Of a DNA stretch of 64,000 nucleotides, positions 34,926 to 44,494 are shown one piece after another. This DNA is from Novosphingobium ovatum (GTDB lineage: Bacteria > Pseudomonadota > Alphaproteobacteria > Sphingomonadales > Sphingomonadaceae): contig NZ_JAAAPO010000002.1 of assembly GCF_009909235.1 (NCBI RefSeq), positions 186,001 through 250,000 on the forward strand, given 5' to 3'. Every line of letters starts with the position of its first letter. Within the stretch, counting starts at the first letter, position 1. Under the pieces are notes generated by a model. It saw nothing but the letters and a program-made list of their open reading frames with translations. It was not told the origin of the DNA and did not search any database. Made by a program: the position numbers and the translations under genes.

Positions 34926-35286
34926 GGCGGGGGTCCTGCATCTTGGGGCGGGCCGTTTGGCTTTGTACCAATTGGCTTAATTCTATGCCATATTGCAGGT
35001 TCTGACGGGGGCATCTTTGCGCCAGCGCAAATTTGCGGGGCCATGCCGGTCATTCGTCTTGTGCCTGTTGTCGCACCTGCCGGCAAGCCAGTGGTGCATT
35101 TTCGGCACGGTCATGTAAAAACGCTGTGCATTGGGCAAATGCGTTACGGATAGCATTAATAATTCATTGAAATCTGAAAGATTAACGCCTCTTGCGGGGG
35201 GCAGAGGAAATCCTTAGTACACCGATCCGATAACAGGGTGAGCGACAGAACTCGCGTGGGTAATACGCGGGCGGGGAAGGGCATCG
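34926..35286. promoter_or_regulatory. Divergent promoter region with a 16-bp inverted repeat
   Basis: A 360-base region between the bicupin gene and the efflux operon, with no gene seen. It holds the perfect dyad TTTGCGC-CA-GCGCAAA (35016-35031) and an AT-rich segment (35150-35185, GCATTAATAATTCATTG) that could be a promoter for the efflux operon. No regulator gene is adjacent. Confidence 0.45.
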
Positions 35287-36375
35287 ATGGCTGTTGGGGT
35301 AAAGCAGATCGGCGCGGGCGTGGCGGCGTTGGCCCTCGTGGGGGCCGGGGCGGGCTATTATCGCTATGCCACGCATGGGCGCTATTTTGAATCGACCAAT
35401 GACGCCACGATCCAGGCGGATTCCGTTGCCATCGCGGCCAAACTGGCCGGCTATGTCAAAGCGGTGCGGGTGGCTGACAATCAGGACGTGCATGCGGGCG
35501 CGGCGCTGGTGGATATTGATCCGGTGGATTACGCGACGCGGCTGTCGTCGGCGCAGGCCGATGTGGTGAACGCGCGCGCAGCAATCGGCGCCAGTGATGC
35601 CGCCGTTGCCGAGGCGCAAGCCGCCGTGGGGGTCGCTACCGCCGCGCTGACGGCCGCGCAAGCCGATCTGGACCATGCCAGCGCCGAGGTGAGGCGTTAT
35701 CGCCCATTGGTGGCCGCAGGCGCGGAACCGGCGGAAAAGCTGTCGGGCCTGACCACGGCCGAGCAAAAGGCCCGCGCCGATGTCGCCGCCAAGGGCGCCG
35801 CGCTGGATCAGGCGCGGCTGCGCGTCGCCGCCTTGGGGGCGCAAACGCGTCAGGCCAGCGCGCGTGAACAGGCCGCCCAAGTGGCCGAGCGCGCCGCCAC
35901 CAACGACCTTAACGCCACCCATCTGACCGCGCCTATGGCGGGCCGTGTCGCCAGCAGGGCGGTGCGGGTGGGTCAGTTTGTTCAGCCCGGCATGCGGCTG
36001 TTGACCCTTGTTCCGGCGGGCGATGTCTATGTCGTGGCCAATTTCAAGGAAACGCAGGTCGGGCTGATGCGCCCCGGTCAGCCGGTGGAGATCACCGCCG
36101 ACGCGCTGCCGGGGATTACCTTTCATGGGGCGATCGAGAGTGTGACGCCGGGGACGGGGGCCAATTTCAGCCTTATCCCGCCGCAGAACGCCACGGGTAA
36201 TTTTACCAAGATCGTTCAGCGCGTGCCGGTGCGCATCCGCATTCAGGCCGGGCCGCAGGCGCGCCGGGTGCTGGTGCCGGGGTTGTCGCTGAACGTGACG
36301 GTCGACACCCGCGCGGCCAAGGGCGAGTTGGACGCCATCGCGCGTGAGACCGAACGGCAGGCCGGCGCGCGGTGA
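35287..36375 (+). CDS. emrA: EmrA/HlyD-type membrane fusion protein
   Basis: Periplasmic adaptor of a tripartite efflux pump, 362 residues. It has an N-terminal membrane anchor (about 7-25), a biotinyl-lipoyl-like half (NDATIQADSVAIAAKLAGYV), a long Ala-rich coiled-coil hairpin (about 90-205), the second lipoyl half (LTAPMAGRVASRAVRVGQFV) and a beta-barrel domain. This is the EmrA/FarA branch. GGGGAAGGG precedes the ATG. Its stop overlaps the GTG of emrB. Confidence 0.9.
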   Translation: MAVGVKQIGAGVAALALVGAGAGYYRYATHGRYFESTNDATIQADSVAIAAKLAGYVKAVRVADNQDVHAGAALVDIDPVDYATRLSSAQADVVNARAAIGASDAAVAEAQAAVGVATAALTAAQADLDHASAEVRRYRPLVAAGAEPAEKLSGLTTAEQKARADVAAKGAALDQARLRVAALGAQTRQASAREQAAQVAERAATNDLNATHLTAPMAGRVASRAVRVGQFVQPGMRLLTLVPAGDVYVVANFKETQVGLMRPGQPVEITADALPGITFHGAIESVTPGTGANFSLIPPQNATGNFTKIVQRVPVRIRIQAGPQARRVLVPGLSLNVTVDTRAAKGELDAIARETERQAGAR

Positions 36376-37934
36376 GCGCGGTGAACGCCGAGGCCCCGCC
36401 CGAGCGCGCCGATCTGTCGGCTTGGCTGGCGGTGGCAGCGGGGACGCTCGGCGCGTTCATGGCGATGCTGGACATTTCGGTGGTCAATTCCGCGCTGCCG
36501 GTGATTCAGGGCGAAATCGGCGCCACCCAATCCGAAGGCACGTGGATCGGCACCGCCTATCTGACGGCAGAGATTGTGGTGATCCCGCTGACCGGCTGGT
36601 TTGACCGGATGCTGGGGTTGCGGCGGTTTTTGCTGATCGCCTCGATCTGGTTTGTCGGTTTTTCGATGCTGTGCGGGATTGCGCCTGATCTGAACACGAT
36701 GATCCTGGGGCGCGTTGGACAGGGGCTGGCGGGCGGGGCCATGATCCCCACCGCGATGACGATCATGGCCACCCGCCTGCCACCCGCGCAACAGGCGATC
36801 GGCATGGCATGCTTTGCCGCGGCCGCGTTGCTGGGGCCGATTGTTGGCCCGTTGCTGGGCGGCTGGATGACGGAACATTACAGTTGGCGCTATGCGTTCT
36901 TCATGAACCTGCCGATTTGCGCCGGACTGGTGGTGCTGTTGCTGATGGGGCTGAAACATCGCGATGGCGATTGGCAGGAATTGCGCCGCGCCGACTGGGC
37001 CGGGATTGCCGGGATGGTGCTGGGACTGGGCGGCTTGACCGTGCTGCTGGAGGAAGGCCACCGCGAGCAGTGGTTCGACAGCGGCCTGATCCGGGCGCTG
37101 GCGCTGGTGTCGGTGACCGGCTTTGCGCTGGTGGCAGCGGGGCAGCGTCTGGCCTTGCGTCCGGTGATCCGGCTAAGCCTGTTGCGCAACCGGTCGCTGG
37201 CGGCGGTGGTGTGCCTGATGCTGGTGGCGGGCGGGTTGATGTTCTCGACCATGTTTGCCGTGCCACAGTTTCTGGCGACAATCGCGGGCAATAACGCCCT
37301 GCAATCGGGGCAAGTGATCGCGATGGCCGGGGGCACAGCGATTTTCGCGTCTGCGCTGTTTCCGGTGCTGGTGTCGCGGGTGGATGTCCGCTTGTTGGTG
37401 GGAGGCGCGTTTCTGGTGCAGGCCGGGGCTTCGTTGATGGCGACGCATTTGTCGCCGATGTCGGACGGGGCGACGTTTTCGATCACCATGGTGCTGCTGG
37501 GGCTGGGCTTGACGCTGGCGGCGCTGCCGTTGCAGCAGGTGGCGATCAGTTCCGTCCCGGCAGAGGACGCTGGTGAAGCCTCCAGCCTGTATGTCGTGGC
37601 GCGCAACATGGGGGCCTCGGTCGGGCTGGCGGCGGTGGCCAGTTTTCAGGACCAGCGGCTGGAACTGCACCACTGGCAGTTGCACGCCGGGCTGGCGGCA
37701 AATGATGGCGCTGTGCAGGGGCAATTGGCGCAATATGCCGGGCAATGGGGCGGCGGGCCCGAAGGTTTGGTTGCGGCCTATCGTCTGATCGACAACCAGG
37801 TGCTGCGCGAGGCGCTGGTGATGTCGTTCAATGATGTGTTCATGGCGCTGGCCACGGCAACGCTGCTGGTGATGCCGATGGTGCTGTTGTTGCGGCCGAT
37901 ATCCTCGGCGCGCGCTGGTGGGATGGGGCATTGA
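36372..37934 (+). CDS. emrB: EmrB/QacA-type DHA2 drug efflux MFS transporter
   Basis: Fourteen-helix proton antiporter of 520 residues. Family segments are FMAMLDISVVNSALP (helix 1), GTWIGTAYLTAEIV, the A-like motif WFDRMLGLRRFL and GRVGQGLAGGAMIPTAM (motif B). It starts at a GTG overlapping the emrA stop (GTGA) and its stop overlaps the outer-membrane gene start (TGATG). It would expel hydrophobic toxic compounds, for example phenolics handled by the neighbouring operons; the substrate is not readable. Confidence 0.92.
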   Translation: MSAVNAEAPPERADLSAWLAVAAGTLGAFMAMLDISVVNSALPVIQGEIGATQSEGTWIGTAYLTAEIVVIPLTGWFDRMLGLRRFLLIASIWFVGFSMLCGIAPDLNTMILGRVGQGLAGGAMIPTAMTIMATRLPPAQQAIGMACFAAAALLGPIVGPLLGGWMTEHYSWRYAFFMNLPICAGLVVLLLMGLKHRDGDWQELRRADWAGIAGMVLGLGGLTVLLEEGHREQWFDSGLIRALALVSVTGFALVAAGQRLALRPVIRLSLLRNRSLAAVVCLMLVAGGLMFSTMFAVPQFLATIAGNNALQSGQVIAMAGGTAIFASALFPVLVSRVDVRLLVGGAFLVQAGASLMATHLSPMSDGATFSITMVLLGLGLTLAALPLQQVAISSVPAEDAGEASSLYVVARNMGASVGLAAVASFQDQRLELHHWQLHAGLAANDGAVQGQLAQYAGQWGGGPEGLVAAYRLIDNQVLREALVMSFNDVFMALATATLLVMPMVLLLRPISSARAGGMGH

Positions 37935-39343
37935 TGCGGGGACGGATCGCCTGTTGGCTGGTGCTGGGCGCCGGGGTGCTGTTATCGGGATGCGCAGGCC
38001 GGCGCGATTATGCGCCACCGGCCGCGCTGGTGCCCCCTGTGCGCGCGCTGGTCCGGGCAGAGCCTGCGGGCGAGGGCGCGCTGGTGCCTTCGGCGCAATG
38101 GTGGGAAGCGTTGAACGACCCGCAACTGAACGGACTGATCGCACAGGGGTTGTTGAACGCGCCGCAGGTGGCGGTCGCGCAGGCGCGCTTGCAACAGGCG
38201 CGCGCGGGCGTGCTGGCGGCGCGCGCTGATGGGATGCCGGGCTTGCGCCCGGCGGCCGGGATGCTTCATGCCCAGTTGCCAGAGGGGCTGGGCAGCGCGA
38301 CATTCTATAATCTGGGCTTTGACGCGCAGTGGGAGGCCGACATCTGGGGCGGCAAGCGCCAGCAGACCAGGCAGCGCCGCGCCGAGGCGCAGGTGGCGCA
38401 GGCGCGCGTGGCCGATGTGCAGGTGATGCTGGCCGCCGAGATCGCGCGCAGTTATGTCCTGATGCGCGGGCGGGAAACGGTGCTGGACCTGTTGCAAAAA
38501 CGGGCCGAGGCCGAGCAGCGGATGCTGACATTGGCGCAGGCGCGGTTGGCGGGGGGCACCGGCACGGCGCAGGGTGTGCAGGCGGTACAGGCGCAGATCG
38601 CCGCGACGCAGGGCGCGCAGGCCGCCGCCATGGCTGACATCGTGACCTTGCGCGATGGGCTGGCGGTGCTGACCGGGCAGGCGCCCGGCGCGCTTGACGG
38701 TTTGAAGCCCGCGGTCATTCCACAGGCCCCGCCACAGGTGGTGACAGGCGCGGTGGGCGATATTCTGGCCCGCCGACCCGATATCCGCGCGGCCGAGCGC
38801 GCCTATGCCGCGGCCAGCGCGGGGGTGGGCGTGGCGTTGGCGCGGCGTTACCCTTCGGTTTCGGTGCTGGGTCTGGTGGGGCTGGGCGGGAGCAGTCCGG
38901 AAGCGATGTTTGACACCTCGGCTGGCGCGGCGGCTGTGTTGCCGCGACTGACATGGGATTTCCCCAATTTCGGTCGGGTAGAGGCAGGCGTGCGCGCCGC
39001 GCGTGGCGGGCAGGAAGCGGCGTTGGCGCAATATCGGCAGGCGGTGCTGGCCGCGTTACAGGACGCCGAAGGGGCCGTGACCCGGTTTGGCGCGGCGCGC
39101 GCTGTGGCCAGCCAATCGGCTGATCAGGTAAGCATGGCGGGCAAGACGATGGATCTGGAACTGATCCGCGCCGAGGCCGGCAGCACATCGCAATTGGCCG
39201 CCTATGAGGCGGTGGTACGGTTTTTGAACGCGCGTATCACGGCGGCGGGGGACCGGGCGCAGGTTAGCCTTGCCTATGTCGCGCTGGCCAAGGCGATGGG
39301 CCTGGGCTGGCAGGCTCCGCTGGATCAGGGCGCGGTGCGCTGA
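37934..39343 (+). CDS. Outer-membrane efflux lipoprotein, NodT/OprM family
   Basis: TolC-like outer-membrane channel of 469 residues. It has a lipoprotein signal with lipobox LLSGC (Cys about 18), the conserved WWEALNDPQLNGLI segment near the N-terminus, and two structural repeats. LARRPDIRAAERAYAAASAGV lies in the second half, the classic NodT signature region. It completes a three-gene tripartite pump in which all genes overlap translationally. Confidence 0.9.
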   Translation: MRGRIACWLVLGAGVLLSGCAGRRDYAPPAALVPPVRALVRAEPAGEGALVPSAQWWEALNDPQLNGLIAQGLLNAPQVAVAQARLQQARAGVLAARADGMPGLRPAAGMLHAQLPEGLGSATFYNLGFDAQWEADIWGGKRQQTRQRRAEAQVAQARVADVQVMLAAEIARSYVLMRGRETVLDLLQKRAEAEQRMLTLAQARLAGGTGTAQGVQAVQAQIAATQGAQAAAMADIVTLRDGLAVLTGQAPGALDGLKPAVIPQAPPQVVTGAVGDILARRPDIRAAERAYAAASAGVGVALARRYPSVSVLGLVGLGGSSPEAMFDTSAGAAAVLPRLTWDFPNFGRVEAGVRAARGGQEAALAQYRQAVLAALQDAEGAVTRFGAARAVASQSADQVSMAGKTMDLELIRAEAGSTSQLAAYEAVVRFLNARITAAGDRAQVSLAYVALAKAMGLGWQAPLDQGAVR

Positions 39344-39849
39344 TCGCCCTGCACAGGTGTGCAAAGGCATTGGTGCTTTTTGTGCACTAAGATTGATTCG
39401 CTTTTGCACGCCCTGGGCGTTCTTCGTGGACGCGTGGAAGGTGGCTTTGGTCCGGGTGGCCGTCATGTCGCGCGGATGCGTTGCCACCTGTTTTCAACCG
39501 CTGGTTGGCTGGCATAGGACCAGCGTTCTCCCTGTGCGTGGTGGCGCTTTAAACGGCGCGACAGGTGGTGGTTTGTCCCCCAACGGTTCATGCCTCGTGC
39601 CTGTGCGGGGCGCGGAAACATGCCACCGTTGTCACTGGCCTTGTGTGGTTGGGCGCTCTATCCGCCCTGCGGGGAATGCGCGGGCATCCCTCGTCAGCGG
39701 GGGGTGTGCACTCTCACCTTGGCTCGTGTGAAATGGATCAAGGTTCCGCGCGCCAACCGGCCTATGCTGGGGCGGCGCTGGCACGGCGGGGCCGTCGTGG
39801 CGCAGGACCGCGCCGGCTGCACGGCTGTGCAAATAGGGGATGATGTGAG
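39344..39849. other. Non-coding 500-bp gap with clustered GTGCA/TGCAC motifs
   Basis: No convincing gene is present. The first 65 bases hold the dyad TGCAC-AGGT-GTGCA (39350-39363), then GTGCAC (39382-39387) and TTTTGCAC (39402-39409), which may form operator or attenuator structures. The downstream half precedes the flavin oxidase gene and must hold its promoter. The sequence TTGATCCAT (minus strand, 39733-39741) also occurs upstream of two other operons in the window. Confidence 0.4.
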
Positions 39850-41334
39850 ATGTTGAATCGTCGCAATTTTCTGGGCACTGGTGCACTGGGCGCCGCCTCG
39901 CTGATGGCCAGCCCGTCACTGGCGGGCGTGACCAAGGCCGAAAAGGCCGATGTGGTGATCGTAGGCGCGGGCCTGTCGGGCATGAATGCGGCGATGCTGT
40001 TGCAGGATCTGGGCATGAAGGTGATCGTGCTGGACGCCAACGACAAGGTCGGCGGCCGCGTGCGCACGGTCGACACGCCCGATGGTCCGCTGGACGTGGG
40101 GGCCAGTCAGGTCGGGCGCGGCTATGCCCGCGTGATCGACGCCTGCCAGAAACTGGGCCTGAAGCTGATCCCCGAGGACCGCGACCTGCTGACTTTTGGC
40201 GTCCACATGTATGACCAGTGGATCGATCCCAAGACATGGGCGGCCAACCCGCTGAATCTGACCGTGGGCGAGGAGCGCAACATTCCTCCGCACCTGATGG
40301 GCTCGTCGATTGTCCATAAATACAATCCGCTCAAGGAACTGGACGAATGGCTGGACCCCAAATACGCCAGCATGGACATTTCGCTGCGCCAGTTGATGCA
40401 GCAAAAGGGCCATTCCGAGGCGGCGATCAAGCTGGCCGAATATTCCTCGCCGGGGATTGGTGTTGACCAGACCTCGATGCTGCGCATGTGGCAGGAAGAG
40501 ACGCGCGGCGCGCTGGACCGCCGTCTGGGCACCGAGCCTTCGCGCCGCGACCACCCCTTTGGCGAGGCAAACGACCACAAGCTGATCAACGGTCTGGCCT
40601 CAATCTCGAACATCGAGGGCGGCACGTTCCAGTTGCCCAAGGCGATGGCCGCCCGCCTGGGCGATGCGGTGCGCCTGAAAAAGATGGTCAAGCAGATCGA
40701 CCTGACCGACAAGTCGGGCACTGTCACCTGCGCGGATGGTTCGGTCTATGTCGGGCGCTTTGTGATTTCGGCGCTGCCTTTCACCATGCTGCGTGACGTG
40801 ACGATCAACGGGCGTCCCAATCCCATCGCCCGCAAGGCGATTACCACCATGCCCTATGCCAACACGGCGCGTCTGTACCTGCATGTCGAACGGCCGTTCT
40901 GGAAGGACGACGGCATGGCGCCCAGCTTTTCCACCGACGGGCCGATCGGCATGTTCTGGGCAATCGACAACCACACCGGTGAAGGCCAGCACCGCGCGAT
41001 GGTGGTGATGGTGGGCACCGTGGGGGCGGCGATTGCCCGCTATGGTCATGAAGAAGCGATCCAGTTCATTCTGGACGAGCTGGCCCGCCTGCGCCCCGCT
41101 TCCAAGGGGCTGGTCAAGGTGCGGACCTACAAGGATTGGGCGCGCGATCCGCTGCAGCGCGGCTGTGGCTTCAGCTTGGCGCCGGGGCATGTCAACGCCT
41201 ATGCGCGCAAGATGAACACGCCGTGGCAGGTAATGCACTTTGCCGGCGAACACACCCGCCGCATCGATTATGGCATGGAAGCCGCGATGGAAAGCGGCGA
41301 GCGCGTGGCGATCGAAATCGCCGGCCGGGCCTGA
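39850..41334 (+). CDS. Tat-exported flavin amine oxidase family protein
   Basis: FAD-dependent oxidase of 494 residues. A twin-arginine signal (NRRNFLGTGALGAASLMA) predicts export to the periplasm. FAD motifs are VVIVGAGLSGMNAAMLL, LDANDKVGGRVRT and the C-terminal FAGEHTRRIDYGMEAAMESG, as in monoamine oxidases. The substrate may be an amine, or another reduced group, since this family also oxidises cyclic terpenes and phenolics. AGGGGATG serves as ribosome binding site. Its stop overlaps the start of a DUF1838 gene (TGATG), so the two are made together. The electron acceptor may be oxygen, or the cytochrome c encoded at 45.2 kb (inference). Confidence 0.88.
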   Translation: MLNRRNFLGTGALGAASLMASPSLAGVTKAEKADVVIVGAGLSGMNAAMLLQDLGMKVIVLDANDKVGGRVRTVDTPDGPLDVGASQVGRGYARVIDACQKLGLKLIPEDRDLLTFGVHMYDQWIDPKTWAANPLNLTVGEERNIPPHLMGSSIVHKYNPLKELDEWLDPKYASMDISLRQLMQQKGHSEAAIKLAEYSSPGIGVDQTSMLRMWQEETRGALDRRLGTEPSRRDHPFGEANDHKLINGLASISNIEGGTFQLPKAMAARLGDAVRLKKMVKQIDLTDKSGTVTCADGSVYVGRFVISALPFTMLRDVTINGRPNPIARKAITTMPYANTARLYLHVERPFWKDDGMAPSFSTDGPIGMFWAIDNHTGEGQHRAMVVMVGTVGAAIARYGHEEAIQFILDELARLRPASKGLVKVRTYKDWARDPLQRGCGFSLAPGHVNAYARKMNTPWQVMHFAGEHTRRIDYGMEAAMESGERVAIEIAGRA

Positions 41335-42200
41335 TGACGGGGGCGATCAACCGGCGCGGGGCGATCCGCGCCGGGCTGGGCGCGGGGGTGGGTGTGGCGG
41401 CGCTGGGGATGGCCCCGCGCGCGCTGGCCGCCACGCCCGATCTGACCGATCCGGCGGTGCGCCATCAGGTGATCCGCCGTATCCGCTATCGCACCGATGA
41501 CGGCTTGGTGTTCTGGTGGATCAGGGGCGAATATTTCGCTGCCGTCAACAGCGTGCTGACGCCGCTTTACGGCATGTGCTTTGGCTCCATCCAGCAGGTG
41601 ACGGGGCGGCCCGATGGCGGGTTTGACATCCGCCAGATCGAGATGGGCTTTCGCATGATGCCCGGCGGGCGCGAGCGGATGACCCAGTTCACCAACCCCT
41701 TTACCGGGGCACAGGTGCCGGTGCCCTTTGCGCCGGTGGGGCCGCAGGTGATCCATTATTCGGCCGATGGCGTGCCAACGGTGGCCAGCGAATTTGCCGG
41801 GTCGCGGCTGGAGTTTTCGCCCTATCCCGATCCGCCCTATGTCTCGGGGGACAAGGTGATGTTGCCCTATCGCGCGCAATCGCGGGTGGTGACGCCCAAC
41901 GCCGCCGACCGGGTGGTGAATGACGTGGCGCTGTTTTACGCGCAGGCTGATGTGGCACTGGACCCGCGCGTGACCAGCGCGCCCGCGATGCTGCACCTGT
42001 CGGACGTGTCCAGCTGGTCGCGCTGGATGCAGATGGGCGAGCGCCCCGGCATGGTGGTGATGCGCGGCATCGGTGGCAAGGCGACCAGTCTGGCCGACAT
42101 GCCGCAGGATTGGCGGGCGATGGTTGATGCCTATGATCCGGCGTTGCTGCGTGATCCGGTGGCGACCTTGGCGCGCGCGCCGTACCGTTACGGCGGATAG
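41334..42200 (+). CDS. DUF1838 family protein, exported (paralogue 1)
   Basis: A 288-residue protein of unknown function with a Tat-like leader (NRRGAIRAGLGAGVGVAALG, cleavage near ALA). It shares with two other proteins in this window a core ending in SSWSRWMQMGERPGMV and KATSLADMP, followed by a run ending LRDP. An N-terminal segment resembling IRRIRYRTDDGLVFWWIRGE is also shared. Translation is coupled to the flavin oxidase (TGATG). DUF1838 has no established activity that I know of; the coupling suggests an accessory or sequential enzyme of a periplasmic oxidation. Confidence 0.82.
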   Translation: MTGAINRRGAIRAGLGAGVGVAALGMAPRALAATPDLTDPAVRHQVIRRIRYRTDDGLVFWWIRGEYFAAVNSVLTPLYGMCFGSIQQVTGRPDGGFDIRQIEMGFRMMPGGRERMTQFTNPFTGAQVPVPFAPVGPQVIHYSADGVPTVASEFAGSRLEFSPYPDPPYVSGDKVMLPYRAQSRVVTPNAADRVVNDVALFYAQADVALDPRVTSAPAMLHLSDVSSWSRWMQMGERPGMVVMRGIGGKATSLADMPQDWRAMVDAYDPALLRDPVATLARAPYRYGG

Positions 42201-42318
42201 GCGCAACACCGCCTGTCGGACAGGCCCGCCACCGCGTTTGAGGTGGCGGCCCGGCCCGGCAGGATGCAGCATGGAAACAAGGCCGCGTGCGATAATGCGG
42301 CGCAGCGATTGGGGACAA

Positions 42319-43476
42319 ATGATGAAGCTTTCGCGTCTGGCGATAGGACTGGCGATGTCTGCCTGTGCGGGGCAAGCGATCGCCCAGACGGCGCCGGTGG
42401 CCGCGCCCGCAGCCCCCGTGGTGGCCCCTGCCGTACCGCCAAAGCCCACCGTTGCCGATGTCGCCCGCAACGCGCCGCCCGCGCCTGATTATGCCGACCC
42501 GGCGATGTGGGCGGCAGGCTTTGGCGGGCTGAAGGCAGCGGCGACTTTGCCCGCAGGTGCCTCGCCCATCGCGCGCCATGCCAAGGTGGACGTGTTCTAT
42601 ATCCACCCCACCACTTTTCGCGGCGGGCCGCTGGACCTGAATCAGGATCCCCGCAACCCACAGGCGAACAAGTGGGCGGATGAAAGCGTTGTGGCGCGTC
42701 AGGGCGGCGTGTTCAGCGGTTGCTGCAACGTGTTCTCGCCGCGCTATCGGGCGGCGTCTTTTGCGGTGTTTGCCGATCCGGCGGTGCAGGCGGCGGCGTT
42801 TGAACTGGCCTATTCCGATATCGAGCGCGCCTTTGACGTATTCCTTAAACAGCTGAACGGGCGTCCCTTTATCATCGCGGGTCATTCGCAGGGGGCGTTC
42901 CACACCGCCACCCTGCTGGAACGGCGCGTCGATGGCACGCCGCTGCAAAAGCGGATGGTGGCGGCCTATATCATCGGTATCAACATCGGTGAGGGCGAGT
43001 TTGGCCGCCGGTTCAAGCATGTGCCGATCTGCGACAGGCCTGCCCAGACCGGCTGTGGCCTGCAATGGAACGCGATGATGGCAGGCACCGACCTGACCAA
43101 GGCGCGCGAGCGGGCGCAATCGACCTATGTCGCGAAATATGGCGACAATCCGGGCAAGCGGACCTTGTGCGTCAATCCGATCACCTTTGACCGCAAGCGT
43201 CCGGCGTCCACCATGGCACAGGCGCGTGGCGCGGTGCCAGGATCGCCCGGTTTCGGCGCGATGCAGCCGTTGAAGGCCAAGGCCGTTGCGGCGACCTGTG
43301 ACGATGGCTATCTGGTGGTGACACTGGCGCCGGGGCTGGGGCTGGACCCGCTGCCCGGTGGCGTCATGCATTTCCATGATGTCGGGCTGTTCTATGCCGA
43401 TATCCGCGCCAATGCGGCGGTGCGTGTGGCGGCCTATTTGCGCGCCCATCCTGCCGCGCGCCGGAGCGCCCGCTGA
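42319..43476 (+). CDS. DUF3089 family alpha/beta hydrolase, exported
   Basis: An approximately 385-residue protein with a signal peptide (cleavage near AIAQ), a Pro/Ala-rich linker, and a DUF3089 domain: DVFYIHPTTF, GCCNVFSPRYRAAS and the nucleophile elbow FIIAGHSQGAFH. The C-terminal His is probably within GVMHFHDV. It is likely a secreted esterase or lipase-like enzyme. The start is one of two adjacent ATGs (42319 or 42322) after GGGGAC. Its stop overlaps the next hydrolase start (TGATG). Confidence 0.85.
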   Translation: MMKLSRLAIGLAMSACAGQAIAQTAPVAAPAAPVVAPAVPPKPTVADVARNAPPAPDYADPAMWAAGFGGLKAAATLPAGASPIARHAKVDVFYIHPTTFRGGPLDLNQDPRNPQANKWADESVVARQGGVFSGCCNVFSPRYRAASFAVFADPAVQAAAFELAYSDIERAFDVFLKQLNGRPFIIAGHSQGAFHTATLLERRVDGTPLQKRMVAAYIIGINIGEGEFGRRFKHVPICDRPAQTGCGLQWNAMMAGTDLTKARERAQSTYVAKYGDNPGKRTLCVNPITFDRKRPASTMAQARGAVPGSPGFGAMQPLKAKAVAATCDDGYLVVTLAPGLGLDPLPGGVMHFHDVGLFYADIRANAAVRVAAYLRAHPAARRSAR

Positions 43477-44465
43477 TGGGCTGGGGACGCAAGCTGACGC
43501 TGGGCGTGGCCGCCTTGGCGCTGGGCGCGGGCGGCTTTGTGCTGGCGGCGCGCAGCGGGATGCTGAAACCCGACGAGGCGCAGATGCGCGCCCGCTATGG
43601 CTATCCCCAGTCGCAATATATCACGGTGGGCGATCAGGCGCTGCATCTGGTGGACGAAGGGCAGGGGCCGGTGGTGGTGCTGGTCCATGGCTCGTTTGCC
43701 TCGGTGCATATGTGGGATGGCTGGGCCGAGGCGCTGAAAGGCCATTACCGCGTCATCCGTTTTGACCGGCCCGGCATGGGGCTGTCGGGGCCAAACCCGC
43801 AGGGGCTGTACACGGGCGCGGCTGAGGCCGACTTGATCGCGCGGCTGGCCGATCAGCTCAAGCTGGACAGGTTCACCATCGTTGGCACCAGCAGCGGCGG
43901 CGAGGGTGTGGCACATTATGCCGCCACCCATCCCGAACGCCTGACGGGCGTGATCCTGTCGAACATCGCGGCCGGGCCGATCGTCATGCGCCCGCCCCAT
44001 TACGGCCCGTGGTTCCGCGCGGTGCTGGCCACCGATCCGTGGTTCAAGGGCTGGCACACGCAGGCGTTGTGGCGCGGCGTGTTGACCAGCAATTTTGCCG
44101 ACCCGGCCAAGGTATCTGACGATCTGGTGCGTGAATGGACCGAGTTGAACAACCGCGCCCAAGGCTGGCCGCGTCAGTTCAAGGTGGGGGGGGCGCCGCC
44201 CTTTGCCGGCACGCCCGCTGATCTGGCGGCGATCCGCGCGCCCGCACTGGTGCTGTGGTCGGACAAGGACCCGGAGGTCCCGCTGGAAAAGGACGGTCAG
44301 GCTACGCTCAGGACATTGGGCAGCGCGGACAAGGCGTTGGTGGTGATGGCCAATTGCGGCCACATGATGCCCGAGGAATGCAGCGCTCCCAGCGCCACGG
44401 CGGCCAAGGCGTTTCTGGACCGCATCACGGCGGCTGCGCCGGGCACGGCCGGGGGCGGACGCTGA
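43476..44465 (+). CDS. Alpha/beta hydrolase, membrane-anchored
   Basis: A 329-residue hydrolase with an N-terminal hydrophobic anchor (about 7-27). The core shows VVLVHGSFASVHMWDGW, the nucleophile in GTSSGGEG, Asp in WSDKDPE and His in NCGHMMPEE. It resembles epoxide-hydrolase/haloperoxidase-like esterases. The gene is coupled to the DUF3089 gene by a 1-base stop/start overlap. Substrate unknown. Confidence 0.87.
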   Translation: MGWGRKLTLGVAALALGAGGFVLAARSGMLKPDEAQMRARYGYPQSQYITVGDQALHLVDEGQGPVVVLVHGSFASVHMWDGWAEALKGHYRVIRFDRPGMGLSGPNPQGLYTGAAEADLIARLADQLKLDRFTIVGTSSGGEGVAHYAATHPERLTGVILSNIAAGPIVMRPPHYGPWFRAVLATDPWFKGWHTQALWRGVLTSNFADPAKVSDDLVREWTELNNRAQGWPRQFKVGGAPPFAGTPADLAAIRAPALVLWSDKDPEVPLEKDGQATLRTLGSADKALVVMANCGHMMPEECSAPSATAAKAFLDRITAAAPGTAGGGR

Positions 44466-44494
44466 GCCACGCCCCGGCCTGGATCACGCGGCGG

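Noticed and set aside
34926..35286. A small gene between the bicupin gene and the efflux operon
   Set aside because: The open frames there lack a ribosome binding site and plausible composition, and the region has promoter-like features.
39344..39849. A coding gene in the 500-bp gap after the efflux operon
   Set aside because: Several frames are open but are Cys/Trp/Arg-rich, overlap each other and lack a start signal.
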